Shown piece after piece: positions 1 to 9,072 of a DNA stretch of 54,757 bases (positions are counted from its first letter, which is position 1; the number at the start of each line of letters is the position of its first letter). The stretch lies in the NCBI RefSeq assembly GCF_008312935.1, contig NZ_VSZO01000019.1, positions 1 through 54,757 on the forward strand. Reading direction: 5' to 3'. The translations under genes were made by a program, and so were the position numbers. The notes under the pieces were generated by a model, which ran no database searches, had not been told where the DNA came from, and saw only the letters and a list, made by a program, of their open reading frames with translations. The DNA is from Roseiconus lacunae. Lineage in GTDB: Bacteria; Planctomycetota; Planctomycetia; Pirellulales; Pirellulaceae.

Positions 1-40
1 CTCTCCCACGGGAGAGTGAAGGTTGGCTGAATGAGTCAAA
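1..40. repeat. Short interspersed hairpin repeat, copy 1
   Basis: The 7-bp stem CTCTCCC/GGGAGAG (1-16) is followed by tgaaggttggctgaatgagtc. The same unit with a few changes occurs at 283-322. The window begins inside this element, so its left limit is unknown. Confidence 0.65.
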
Positions 41-138
41 CATCGGCCGCGAGTCGTTTCGCTTGACGTCGAACGCACTCGATGTCGCTAGGGGGGTAGC
101 GGAACGCGCCGAGCGTTTCGGTCGGCACAGGGGATATG

Positions 139-165
139 CCGAAAGCCTCGCCGGCTTCCGCTACT
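139..165. repeat. Interspersed GGCTTCCGCTAC element, copy 1
   Basis: The unit contains AAGCC-tcgcc-GGCTT (5-bp stem) followed by ccgctac. Close variants occur at 1929-1955 (same strand) and 20695-20717 (opposite strand). All three lie outside genes. Function unknown; it is REP-like in size and structure. Confidence 0.5.
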
Positions 166-282
166 AGTGGTAGCTGATGGGATGAGTGGAAACTGTTCGC
201 GTTTTATTCTTCACCTTCCCGCTTGCGGGAGGGTCGGACGGTTGAACGGCCGGGGAGGGCCCTCACCGGGCCGGAGGCCCGA

Positions 283-322
283 CTCTCCCTCGGGAGAGTG
301 AAGGGTTGGCTGAGTGAATCGT
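283..322. repeat. Short interspersed hairpin repeat, copy 2
   Basis: CTCTCCC (283-289) and GGGAGAG (292-298) form a perfect stem with a TC loop. The following bases match copy 1 at 17-40 closely. A fainter relative (CTCTCCC with GGGGAGAG about 30 bases later) sits at the right end of the window, near 54705-54750. Confidence 0.65.
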
Positions 323-675
323 TGAACAAGGGAAAACTCACTCAAGAACACGCCATGTCCTAACGGCGCGGACTTCGTCCGCTTGGGTGACAACGACAAT
401 CTTGTCGTCAACCATGCGGAGGTTCTGCTAGTGGGTGCTTCCGTACTCATGAATTCTGGACACCTGCTTCATGCGGGTGTGCATTGGTTTAGCTCTATGG
501 ACAACCGAACATCATCAAAGCTTTTGGATGAAAGGCAATGACGAATCTTGGTGATTTGAAAAACGATTTCTTGTGACAGAAAATGTGATGAAAGATCTCA
601 AAAGTTCATCTGGTGCTTTGGTTTGAGCGACCAAACTTTCGTCGACTTCGTACGCGGTTGTGTGGGGACCGTACG

Positions 676-1572
676 CTATCGCGTGGCGGCTGATGAATTG
701 GTGGATGTGGGATCGCCGGGAGCGTTCGATTGGTAGGACTCGATCGCATCGGTCATGGTGGTGAATGAAAAATGTTGCAATAGCTTCTCTAACTTGTGCT
801 CTGTTTTCTTAAGCCCGACGTAGTGCCGGAATCGAGTTGCTCGGTTCAGGCCGCCCATCTTGGGTTGCTGTGGGTCAATTTCCCATGGATGGATATAGAA
901 CATCGCGGGATGACCTTTGCGGGCAATCGATCGGATGGCGGCCGATGTCAGATTGAGCGTAAACAACCGAAAGTAACCGCCTCCAATTGGCAACGTTGCT
1001 TTACCGAATCTGCCGGGCGCCGGCGGGAATTCGCGGATGGTGCCCGATTCGGTTTCGATCTGGTGGATAACCTTCTCCGCACGGGCCACCCCATACCGAT
1101 TGTGGCCGCGAATCGGGAACACACTGCTGTCGTCGGAGAAACCTTGCTCGACAAGAATCTGCAGTGCCCACCAGCTTTTGTCGGTAATCGAGAAACTTGG
1201 GGCTCGGTAGGCGGTGGGACGGATTCCGCAGGCCGTCGTGATTGCATCGACGCTGTCGGCAATATCTTGCGAAAATTCATCCGGCGTCTGCGTATAGATC
1301 AACCGATGCCAAAAACCGTGCGAGGCAATCTCGTGTCCGCACGAGGCAATGCGTTTGACCAAATCGGGAAATCGATGGGCGACCCAGCCGAGGATGTAGA
1401 ACGTGCCACGGGTTTGATGGCGATCGAGCAACCGAAGCATCCGCTCGGTACTGCCGACGACTCGGCTATCGAGGCGATCCCAATCGGAGCGATTGACACG
1501 ATGCTCCATTGCCGAGACCTGGTAATAGTCCTCGACATCTACCGTGAAGGCATGCTTGATTGGGGCAGTCAT
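676..1572 (-). CDS. Polysaccharide deacetylase, exosortase/PEP-CTERM-locus type (DUF3473)
   Basis: A 298-aa NodB-fold deacetylase predicted to remove acetyl groups from amino sugars of an extracellular polysaccharide. The N-terminus has the FTVDVEDYYQV motif (residues 9-19) with the catalytic/metal Asp pair. The metal-binding SHGFWH motif places His85 and His89, YRAPSFSIT is at 122-130 and HPWEID at 228-233. The C-terminal part after residue 230 matches the extension typical of deacetylases in exosortase gene clusters. It is the last gene of the minus-strand exosortase/EPS arm, 388 bp after the sugar transferase, so it may have its own promoter. The start is ATG. No signal peptide is visible, so action on a cytoplasmic-face intermediate is possible. 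Confidence 0.92.
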   Translation of the reverse strand: MTAPIKHAFTVDVEDYYQVSAMEHRVNRSDWDRLDSRVVGSTERMLRLLDRHQTRGTFYILGWVAHRFPDLVKRIASCGHEIASHGFWHRLIYTQTPDEFSQDIADSVDAITTACGIRPTAYRAPSFSITDKSWWALQILVEQGFSDDSSVFPIRGHNRYGVARAEKVIHQIETESGTIREFPPAPGRFGKATLPIGGGYFRLFTLNLTSAAIRSIARKGHPAMFYIHPWEIDPQQPKMGGLNRATRFRHYVGLKKTEHKLEKLLQHFSFTTMTDAIESYQSNAPGDPTSTNSSAATR

Positions 1573-1960
1573 TGGGGCGTTGTTGACGTGGAGAACTCGT
1601 GCACGCGAGCCGATGAGAACGCTGCGGCGGCGAGGTCATGATCGTTGGTGAAGCACCGAAAACGGTGGTAAACCAAGGCAGCCTGATTAGCGGTTATTTT
1701 GGGTCGTTGTCGGTTTCCCGCAACTGACGTGCAAGAAATTTTGCCGGAATGTTCGAATGGTTGATGGAATAACCGGAGCCAAACGCGCTAGCGCCGGGCA
1801 GTGCTGATCCCAGCGGAAAGCGAGGCCCGCGGCTAGCGCCCCGATAGTCACCATTCACTCCGTGAAATCTGCGTACGCCATCGCTACTTTTGCGGAGCAG
1901 AAGGCGACTATGCGACGCTTGAGTAGGACCGAGAGCCTTGGCGGCTTCCGCTACGTGCGG
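1573..1960. other. Intergenic region with repeats between deacetylase and sugar transferase
   Basis: No gene is supported. The stretch around 1788-1845 holds an inverted pair (gctagcgccgggc and gcccgcggctagcgcc). The 1880-1915 part (cttttgcggagcagaaggcg) resembles common planctomycete intergenic filler. A GGCTTCCGCTAC element is at 1929-1955. A 68-aa frame starting in it on the plus strand runs into the sugar-transferase gene and is not considered real. Confidence 0.5.
1929..1955. repeat. Interspersed GGCTTCCGCTAC element, copy 2
   Basis: Reads ccgagagccttggcggctt then ccgctacg, matching copy 1 at 139-165 with few changes. It lies just downstream of the sugar-transferase stop codon. Confidence 0.5.
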
Positions 1961-2830
1961 TCACCGGGGGGCTTTGGGGGATTCGGCGGAGTCGCCGGGA
2001 ACCTGAATCGCAAACAGTCGGCAATCATCGCCCGCGCGAGACTGGATATTCTCATTGACCATTTGTAAGCGACAAAGACCGAGCATCTTCATCGCGACGC
2101 CGCCACGGATCCCAACCACTCGCAGCAAGGTTGCCAAAAGCATTTTGGCATCGAGTGCGAAAGAGGCGTTTTCGATGTAGTTCAGGTCGAGGAACTGTTT
2201 GCGGCGGACGTCGCCAACGGTTTGATCGGGCTCCAAATTAATCTGGGCTAAACCGGTCACACCGGGGCGAACCGCGTTGCGGCTGTAATAATCGTCGATC
2301 AGGACGGCCAGCTTTTCACAGATTTCAGGACGTTCGGGACGCGGACCGGTCAGGGACATGTCGCCTCGAATCACGTTCCAAAGCTGAGGAAGTTCGTCCA
2401 GGTGTGTCTTTCGCAAGAATGCGCCGACCGGGGTGATTCGCGAATCGTTTTTCGTACACCAGACGGGCTTTCCGTTCGCTTCGGCATCGATTCTCATCGA
2501 ACGCAACTTATAAACGTTAAATTCCTGGCCGTGCAGACCGAGGCGTTTTTGGCTGTAGATCCCGGGCCCTTTCGATGTCAGGCGGACCAAGGCGATCAGT
2601 GCTGCGATAAGTGGACCGGACAGCACGAACAGCGTCGTCGCAATCACGCGGTCGCACACATATTTTCGGCGGAAGTACCGTGCGCGGGCGCGAGCGAGCT
2701 TATTCGATGAACCTGCGCGTCGGGTCGCCAGCTGCCCGACTTCGGATTGGCCGCGGGTAACCGTCGACACGGTGGAATCCTCGTCGCTTTGGTATCGATC
2801 ATCGTCGTTTGGGGGGACGTAATCAAGCAC
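1961..2830 (-). CDS. Bacterial sugar transferase (priming phosphoglycosyl transferase)
   Basis: Predicted to start repeat-unit synthesis by moving a sugar-1-phosphate from a nucleotide sugar to undecaprenyl phosphate at the inner membrane. It has a polar N-terminal stretch (1-50), one hydrophobic segment (about 60-84), then the conserved core: KRLGLHGQEFNVYKLRSM (95-112), LRKTHLDELPQLWNV (139-153) and GDMSLTGPRPERP (156-168). At 289 aa it is the short, single-membrane-segment form, not the long WbaP form with several N-terminal helices. The start is GTG, 10 bp after the EpsI-type gene, so the two are very likely co-transcribed. The last 50 residues after the core are variable. It is the only sugar-transfer enzyme in the cluster. 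Confidence 0.93.
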   Translation of the reverse strand: MLDYVPPNDDDRYQSDEDSTVSTVTRGQSEVGQLATRRAGSSNKLARARARYFRRKYVCDRVIATTLFVLSGPLIAALIALVRLTSKGPGIYSQKRLGLHGQEFNVYKLRSMRIDAEANGKPVWCTKNDSRITPVGAFLRKTHLDELPQLWNVIRGDMSLTGPRPERPEICEKLAVLIDDYYSRNAVRPGVTGLAQINLEPDQTVGDVRRKQFLDLNYIENASFALDAKMLLATLLRVVGIRGGVAMKMLGLCRLQMVNENIQSRAGDDCRLFAIQVPGDSAESPKAPR

Positions 2831-2840
2831 GACAAATCCT

Positions 2841-3476
2841 TTATTGAATGAGTTTCTCTAGGTGGGGCAAAAACGCTTTCAGAAACGCTTCACTAGGCTT
2901 CGTTGCCGAACCAGTAATTGGCCCTGCGACTTGCAATTTGTAAAGGTCGTCAGTGAGCCAAAACCGGGGGTTGTCCGCTGCGGAAAAATCACCACCACTG
3001 GACCACCCGTACAGAACATTCAGCGACGGAGAACGTTCTCCGCCCTGTTTAAAATCGATCGACCAAAGGCGATGCTTGCCCTGGTTGGTGTTAAACGATC
3101 GCACCGAGCGAGGCGCATCCGCCTTGGTGCCTTGCGAGGTGTAGCAAACATCGGGCGTATGAACCGCGATCGGTCCACGAGGCCCGAAGAGGACAGCGAC
3201 CGTCACGTTGTCCCCGGTGTCGACGTTTTGATAGACCCGGGTTGATGAGCCGTAGCAACGCAGCAATCGCTGTGCGGCGCCCTCAAGCGGCTTTTCGCTC
3301 ATCAATCGCCAATCACCGACTTCGGCAGGGATTTGCGTTAGCAAGTCCACCTGCTCGGCTCGGACATCACGGCTGGCCCAACGACCATCGAGATACCCAT
3401 GGACGACCCCGGAAAATACGGTGATCGCCAATAAGGCTGCGATGATGATCTGTCGAGACTGGAAGGACGGGGGCAT
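2841..3476 (-). CDS. Exosortase-associated EpsI-type protein (DUF3485)
   Basis: Resembles the EpsI domain that is either fused to exosortases or encoded beside them. An N-terminal membrane anchor (residues 9-27 from the chosen start) is followed by a periplasmic domain with the signature HTPDVCY, the conserved HxP-x-VC element of this family. I chose the ATG at 3476 because it places the membrane segment near the N-terminus; an upstream frame extends to 3554. It lies between the giant TPR gene and the sugar transferase. Its biochemical role is unknown in general; family members are always linked to exosortase/EPS loci. Here it is separate from the exosortase gene, which lies about 8.4 kb upstream in the same arm. 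Confidence 0.88.
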   Translation of the reverse strand: MPPSFQSRQIIIAALLAITVFSGVVHGYLDGRWASRDVRAEQVDLLTQIPAEVGDWRLMSEKPLEGAAQRLLRCYGSSTRVYQNVDTGDNVTVAVLFGPRGPIAVHTPDVCYTSQGTKADAPRSVRSFNTNQGKHRLWSIDFKQGGERSPSLNVLYGWSSGGDFSAADNPRFWLTDDLYKLQVAGPITGSATKPSEAFLKAFLPHLEKLIQ

Positions 3477-3607
3477 GCGATCCAGGTTGGTAAACGTCGT
3501 GGTGTGGTCTTGCGGTTTCGCTGGGTTACTGTCGCATTGGCAGCCAATCAACACTGTTGCTGGCGGCGAGGCGACAACCTAGTTCACAAACTACATCTTG
3601 CGAACTA

Positions 3608-6600
3608 CTAATTGGTCGAAATGTACTCGACCCTCTCGGTGTAACGATCAAAATCGATACTCGTACTCGCCCCTTCGTCCGGGGCATCAGGTTTTGTCCC
3701 AAATTGGCGGTGTAAATCCCGCATCGATTCGCGTTCTGACGGCGTCAAAGCTTTGATGTCGATCTTCAAAAAACTGATTTCTTTCCAAATCGATTCCGCT
3801 CGCTTCAGCTCGTTCAACGCGACAAGTGATTCGACGAGGTGGAATTTGTAGCGTGGCTCATCGGATTGCTCGATCGCTTGACTAAACACCTCGACGGCCT
3901 GTTCGACCTTGCCGCTTCGCAGCAGAACGGTTCCTTTGGTATCCAGCAATTCCGGTTTTTCACCGGCAATTTTGATCGCTTGGTTGATTGGTTTGAGGCC
4001 TTCGGATTCGCGCCCGGGGACCTCGGCAAAGATCATCGCCAAGTTATTGAGTGCCCGCAGACGGACCGGGTCCTGTTCGAGGACCTTGAGATACATGGCG
4101 ATCGCACGTTCAAACTTTCGTTTTTGCATCGCCCAAGTGCCGATACTCTCCAGTAAGGACGGATCATTCGCGAATTGCTTTTCGGCATCGTCAATGATCT
4201 TTTGGTAGCGTGGTGGCACGGCGACGGGATCCATCGCGAGCAATGCCTCGAGTAACAAGACGGCTTTGATCGAGGTCGCTTCCTTTTCGTATTGATCTGC
4301 GGCGATCTCGGCAGCCTTGTCGTATTTTTGGGCGAGTGAAAGGGCGACGATGTAGTTACCGAACGTCTTGGGGTTCTCGTCATACGCTTTTTTAAACCAA
4401 GCCAGCCCTTCGCGGATGAATCCCGACCGCATCAGTGCCTCTCCGGCAACGATCTCAACTTGCTCGCCATCGTCGGTGACACTTCCCGCCCAGTCATCGA
4501 TGATCGCAGGCAACTCGCTACCGCTCTGACTTGCTTGCGAGTGCATGACTTTCAATCGCAAGACTTCGAATGCGGCTGCCGGGTTTTGTTTGAGTCGATC
4601 AATCAAGCGGTTCGCTTCGGTCAGGTCATCTTCGTCGCCAGTCCCCATCAAGAAGACCGCATAGTTCCGCTGGTCAGTTAGACCGGCATTCGATCGCTCG
4701 GCCAGACGTTTGAGGATTTGACGAGATTCGGTGTTTAGTCGTTCGAGATCAAGCTGCTTGCGATACTCTTCTTTCAGCTCGTCCGCCTTGCGAACCATGT
4801 CCAGCATCAATGCAGCTTGCATCCGTGACGCTTCGGTTCCAACGTCGGTGGCGCTGTTGGAAAGCAAACGCAATTGACGAATCGCTTCCTGACGCTGGAA
4901 AAAGTCCCCCTTTGCCATCAGCAACATCGCATACACCAATCGGTTTTGCTCGGTCGCACTGCTCTGATCATTGAGCAACTGCGCGATCTCGTCCCAATTG
5001 ACCTCTTTACCGCTGCTGACAATCGTCGTGGCAAGCTGGGCGCGGACCATGGGATTATCAGGGTTGTTGGCGAGGGCTTGTCGCCACACTTTAACCGACT
5101 CGTCATGATTACCACTGGTTCGAAGCAACTGGGCCAACATCCGCTGCACGTTGAAACTTGGCTTGACTTCATTGGCTTGCTGCAATCGGTCGATCGCATC
5201 ATCGACTCGGTTTAAAGCAACCAGCAACTGAGCTTCCAATTGCAGACGTTCGTGTTTTTCTAAAGGAAGTTTGGCGACACGCTCCACTTCGGCTTCCAAC
5301 GCGTCTTCACCACCTAGCGCGACGGCCAAGCCAACACGTGACGCTTCGACCGCGTACTTTTGACGTTTGTCGTCGGCATGTTTTGCCGCTTGCTCGATCG
5401 CGCCTTGAGCTTTTTCGAGCAGGGTTTCGGGGTTCTGATCTGCGGCAGCTTCGTTCCCTGCCAAGGCTTGCTCGCGGACCGCGAGGACGAACTTTGCAAA
5501 TGTCAGCCAGGCATAAGGATCTTCCGGGTTGTCCTGGGCGACCTTTTCTGACGATTCGAGAGCTTGGCTGAAGTTCCCTTTCTTGAGGGCGATTTGATTG
5601 GATACTTCGTCGTACGGATCGACATCGGTTTGCGTCGCGATGCTGGCCAAGCGGATTTCACGTTCGGCATCGTCGTAATCGCCCTCGGCCATCAACGCTC
5701 GCCATAGCATTTGCCGGGTTCGCATGCGTTGGTCGCCGGCGTTGATGCCGGAACGCAGCAAGTTGATGGCGGTTTCGTAGTTGCCTTCGGCAAACGCGAG
5801 CCAACCACTAAGCGAAACGGCCTCGCCCCAATTCGGGCGCAACGACTGAAGCCGCGCGACCTTCGCCCTCGCTTTGGCCAGTGCGGGATCTCCCGGTTCG
5901 ATTTGCTGCTCACGGTCAAGCAACGCATCGATTTCGGCTCGCGAATCAATCAGCAACGAATACGCTGAGGTGGAACTATTCAGCGAGTTTGGGTCGTACC
6001 GTTCCGCGATCCGCAAGTCTGACAAGTACTTCTTGGCCTCTTCGGCTTGGCCGGAGAGTGACTTGATTCGGTAGAGCGAGTACAGATTCGATGGGGTCAG
6101 ACGATCAGATGGAATCTTCAGCAGAGCCTGTTCGGCAAGTTCGAAGTCTCGCCCTCGAAGGGCAAACTCGGCGGCAAACGGCCCGAAGACAGTTGCAGTC
6201 AGCGGGCTTTCATCGATTCGTCGCAATAATGCCTTGGCCGCTTCGACGTGCTGGTCCGACTCGGCGAGCACACGTGCCCGCAACAACACTTTTTCGTCAT
6301 CGGAAAACTCATCGCTGGCGACAATCCGGTCGACGACCTTGGTTGCCCGTTCCGTTTCGCCTGCGGCGGCCAATCGCTCGGCGGCAAACTTTTGAAGCTG
6401 ACTATTTTCGGGATGGTCGTCGGCGAGCTGGGAGATCCCGTTGGCAAGTTCGACGGACTGCAGAAACTCTTCGGCCAGAACGCCTTCGGGAGGAAGCTGC
6501 GTTTTCAACACCTGTGCGGCAACCCGCTCGGCCGACAGATCGGCTGAGAACTGCTTTTCGTATTGATTGATGTAGTCTTCGAACGCGTCGACTTCGGCAC

Positions 6601-8839
6601 GAAGCACCGCCATCTGCCGCTGCTCTGGTAGCAATCGCAACTGGTGCGCGAAACGGGCCTCCAGTGCGGCGAGTCGGACGCTCGGGACGGGCGAAGAATT
6701 GATTCGTTGATACTGCTGTGATGCTTGGAAGCGGTTACCGGCACGCATCCAGGCGTTCGCGCTTTGCTGAATCAAGCTTTGCGCGATCGCTGAGTTCGTA
6801 CTAAAGGTATTCGCCGCATCGGCAAGCAAGGCACCGACGAGATCCCAAGAATGCTCGCGTTGATAGGCAGCGGCGAGCAATTCAACGCCGGCGATTCGAA
6901 TCTGATTATCGATTTGTGTTTCGCGATCAAGCAGGCTGCCGGAGAGAACTTGGTGCGTATCGTCGGCAGCACCGGTCAACAGTCCGATGATCGCGACATC
7001 ATTTTCGTGACTTGGTTTCTGAGCCGAACGAAGCGTGGCGCGAGCGACTCGCCGTTTCCACTTTGCATTTCGAATCGTCGCGCGGGCGACCGTCCGACCT
7101 GTCGCGCCCAACTCGTCGCTCGTCATCCGTTGGAGTTGCTTTTCCTTCGCAACGATCGCTTCGGAGAACTCGTCGATTGCTTCGGAAGCTGCCGCAAGCT
7201 CCGTTTCGAGTTGGTCATCCGAGTCATCATAAAGCTTCGCATCACGCTTCTGCAGGACCTGCGTGGCCAGCCCCCAAGCGACGCTACCGACAAGGTCGAG
7301 GTTGTCTTGGTTGACGACCGACAAGCCTTCACGCCATAGTTCGATCGCACGCTCGGTATTCTGATCAAGTTGCTCGAGCTGGCCCGAGACCAAATAGACG
7401 CGTTTGACGATTTCTGGCGAGACGGGAACGGTAAAAATCCCCAATGACCGCAATTGCTCCAACCAAGTTCGCGCCGCGATCAGTCGGTCTTGGCGTTGTG
7501 CATCCGAAGTGCTCGCGCCAAGACGTTCGGCGGTCAGCGTGGCGGCCTGCAACATGCAAACGTAATCCATTACTTGCGACTGCGATTCCGGAGTCAGCTC
7601 GGCGGCACGACTCGCGCGATCCTCGTCGATCGTGGAATCCGGATCGGTTTCCTCTTTCGTATCGATCTCCGACAAACGCAACGACGCGTTCGCCGCACCA
7701 CGATAAATAACGTTTGTGGCTTCTTCGTTATTCCCCAAGCCCGCGTGATAATTGGCGAGCAGCAATGCCGCACGCGAATTGTCTTGCTGTTCCAAGTCAG
7801 ATCGAACATTGTCGATCAGTTTCGCAAGATCTTCATCGGTTCGGCGGATCGCGGCGACAGTATTCTTAAAGACGTCTCGGTCTTCGCTGGCGAGCACAAC
7901 CCCAAACGATTGAGGCGAGATTTCCAGCAGTCCGATCAAATGGGTTGCCAGATCCAGGTCGCCAGGATTCAGCTCGATCGCTCGGCGAAGAATTTCACCT
8001 GGCGGTTGCTGCGACAACCAGCGGTAATAATCAACTTGCTCTTCCACCGCCTCGCCCGGTTCGGGCAGACGATAGCGGCCTTCCTGAACCATTCCAGCGA
8101 TCGCGGTCGCCATCCATCGGTGCGCTTGCGGATCATTTTTGGCGGCATTCAGGGCGATCACTTGATCGCGGGCATCGGCAAGAAAGTAGCTACGGCTTTG
8201 GATCAACCGATTGATGTACTTCTCGCGAATCTCCGTGAGCTGATCATCCAGCTCGTCGTTTCCGGTGGTCGGTCCATCGGTTGCCGCCCCCAAACTGGAC
8301 AAGGCGAGGGCCAAACGTTTCCGGGCCGTATTGAGCGCCCCGGGGAAACTGCGCCGTGTCGCGTTTTCCGCTGCGAGGTCTGCAGCGATTGCCGATCGAA
8401 CCAAGCGATCGCGATCGTCGGGGTGCAGGAGTAAGTAATTGCGTAGCCAGCGGACTTCTTCGCCGTAACGTTCATCGGCTGCGGCCTGTTCGGCACGGCT
8501 GAGGAAGGTCGACGCGGCACGACGAGAGTTGTAGGCGTAGGACACCGACGTTAGCACGACCGCACCAACGAGCGCCGCGGCACCCCAACTGAGTTTGCGA
8601 TAGTCGACCACCCACTTGTAACGTCGCTCCTTCAGTTTCTCGGCGTGAGAAACCGAAATCACCTCCGGACCTTCGGTTCGATCGGACCGGATCGGTTCAC
8701 CGGGTTCTTCGGTTGCGACGGAATCGGACGAACGTTCCTCAGACGGGCGTTCCTTACCTGCGTCTAATTCGCGGCTTGCGTCTAATTCATCCGCGTCGGC
8801 GACACGTTCGTTATCCATTTCTGAACGGTGGTGGGCCAT
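3608..8839 (-). CDS. Giant membrane-anchored TPR-repeat protein
   Basis: About 1743 aa. A charged cytoplasmic N-terminus (about 80 residues, Glu/Asp/Arg/Ser rich) precedes one transmembrane segment (about residues 85-102 from the chosen ATG). The rest is helical TPR-like repeats through the periplasm, clearest near the C-terminus (for example NNLAMIFAEVPGRESEGLKP and LDTKGTVLLRSGKVEQAVEV). The frame opens at a TTG at 8857; ATG at 8839 is preferred, with GGAAG about 11 nt upstream. Position and architecture match the role of large TPR proteins (PrsT class) in exosortase/EPS loci, which are thought to act as scaffolds for polysaccharide assembly or export. That role is inferred. The length is well above the 900 or so residues common in PrsT proteins, and no PEP-CTERM or catalytic domain is visible. 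Confidence 0.9.
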   Translation of the reverse strand: MAHHRSEMDNERVADADELDASRELDAGKERPSEERSSDSVATEEPGEPIRSDRTEGPEVISVSHAEKLKERRYKWVVDYRKLSWGAAALVGAVVLTSVSYAYNSRRAASTFLSRAEQAAADERYGEEVRWLRNYLLLHPDDRDRLVRSAIAADLAAENATRRSFPGALNTARKRLALALSSLGAATDGPTTGNDELDDQLTEIREKYINRLIQSRSYFLADARDQVIALNAAKNDPQAHRWMATAIAGMVQEGRYRLPEPGEAVEEQVDYYRWLSQQPPGEILRRAIELNPGDLDLATHLIGLLEISPQSFGVVLASEDRDVFKNTVAAIRRTDEDLAKLIDNVRSDLEQQDNSRAALLLANYHAGLGNNEEATNVIYRGAANASLRLSEIDTKEETDPDSTIDEDRASRAAELTPESQSQVMDYVCMLQAATLTAERLGASTSDAQRQDRLIAARTWLEQLRSLGIFTVPVSPEIVKRVYLVSGQLEQLDQNTERAIELWREGLSVVNQDNLDLVGSVAWGLATQVLQKRDAKLYDDSDDQLETELAAASEAIDEFSEAIVAKEKQLQRMTSDELGATGRTVARATIRNAKWKRRVARATLRSAQKPSHENDVAIIGLLTGAADDTHQVLSGSLLDRETQIDNQIRIAGVELLAAAYQREHSWDLVGALLADAANTFSTNSAIAQSLIQQSANAWMRAGNRFQASQQYQRINSSPVPSVRLAALEARFAHQLRLLPEQRQMAVLRAEVDAFEDYINQYEKQFSADLSAERVAAQVLKTQLPPEGVLAEEFLQSVELANGISQLADDHPENSQLQKFAAERLAAAGETERATKVVDRIVASDEFSDDEKVLLRARVLAESDQHVEAAKALLRRIDESPLTATVFGPFAAEFALRGRDFELAEQALLKIPSDRLTPSNLYSLYRIKSLSGQAEEAKKYLSDLRIAERYDPNSLNSSTSAYSLLIDSRAEIDALLDREQQIEPGDPALAKARAKVARLQSLRPNWGEAVSLSGWLAFAEGNYETAINLLRSGINAGDQRMRTRQMLWRALMAEGDYDDAEREIRLASIATQTDVDPYDEVSNQIALKKGNFSQALESSEKVAQDNPEDPYAWLTFAKFVLAVREQALAGNEAAADQNPETLLEKAQGAIEQAAKHADDKRQKYAVEASRVGLAVALGGEDALEAEVERVAKLPLEKHERLQLEAQLLVALNRVDDAIDRLQQANEVKPSFNVQRMLAQLLRTSGNHDESVKVWRQALANNPDNPMVRAQLATTIVSSGKEVNWDEIAQLLNDQSSATEQNRLVYAMLLMAKGDFFQRQEAIRQLRLLSNSATDVGTEASRMQAALMLDMVRKADELKEEYRKQLDLERLNTESRQILKRLAERSNAGLTDQRNYAVFLMGTGDEDDLTEANRLIDRLKQNPAAAFEVLRLKVMHSQASQSGSELPAIIDDWAGSVTDDGEQVEIVAGEALMRSGFIREGLAWFKKAYDENPKTFGNYIVALSLAQKYDKAAEIAADQYEKEATSIKAVLLLEALLAMDPVAVPPRYQKIIDDAEKQFANDPSLLESIGTWAMQKRKFERAIAMYLKVLEQDPVRLRALNNLAMIFAEVPGRESEGLKPINQAIKIAGEKPELLDTKGTVLLRSGKVEQAVEVFSQAIEQSDEPRYKFHLVESLVALNELKRAESIWKEISFLKIDIKALTPSERESMRDLHRQFGTKPDAPDEGASTSIDFDRYTERVEYISTN

Positions 8840-9072
8840 TTGGGGCGGGGCTTCCAACGTGATTGGTGAGGTGACCCTTCTTTGTCAGCGTCGTCGCCAA
8901 CAAATCGAATCACCCTCGATATTCGGTTGCATGGCGCCGGAGCTGGCATCAACTCCGGCGTTCTTTTAATTCATCGAGCTCGTGAGCCGGGCCAATCTTC
9001 TGATGCCGCCCATCGCAGAATCGTAAGCGAACAGCTTGAATAGGCTTATCAGATAACGGCCAGACACTCTCT

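Larger units (their letters stand above)
1..675. other. Intergenic region rich in short hairpin repeats
   Basis: No convincing gene. Two near-identical stretches, 1-40 and 283-322, each start with a 7-bp perfect hairpin (CTCTCCC, two-base loop, GGGAGAG) and continue tgaagg(g)ttggctga. Between them, 215-235 holds a further GC-rich inverted repeat around CTTCCCGC/GCGGGAGG. A third repeat type is at 139-165. A short plus-strand frame at about 317-540 reads as plausible protein without a good start and could be a gene remnant, but I could not identify it. A weak inverted repeat (TTTGGT 618-623, ACCAAA 631-636) lies downstream of the minus-strand deacetylase; it has no T-run and is a poor terminator. 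Confidence 0.6.

Noticed and set aside
211..450. 79-aa minus-strand open frame
   Set aside because: It overlaps the short hairpin repeats, has low-complexity Pro/Ser/Arg composition and resembles no family.
317..540. Plus-strand frame (NGADFVRLGDNDNLVV...) without a good start
   Set aside because: Reads somewhat like protein but is short, opens after a stop without a clear start and was not recognised; possibly a gene remnant.
796..1641. 281-aa plus-strand frame opposite the polysaccharide deacetylase
   Set aside because: Antisense shadow of a gene with intact catalytic motifs; no signature of its own.
7454..8434. 326-aa plus-strand frame opposite the giant TPR gene
   Set aside because: Long only because of high GC and codon bias of the real gene; composition rich in Arg/Gln and no family.
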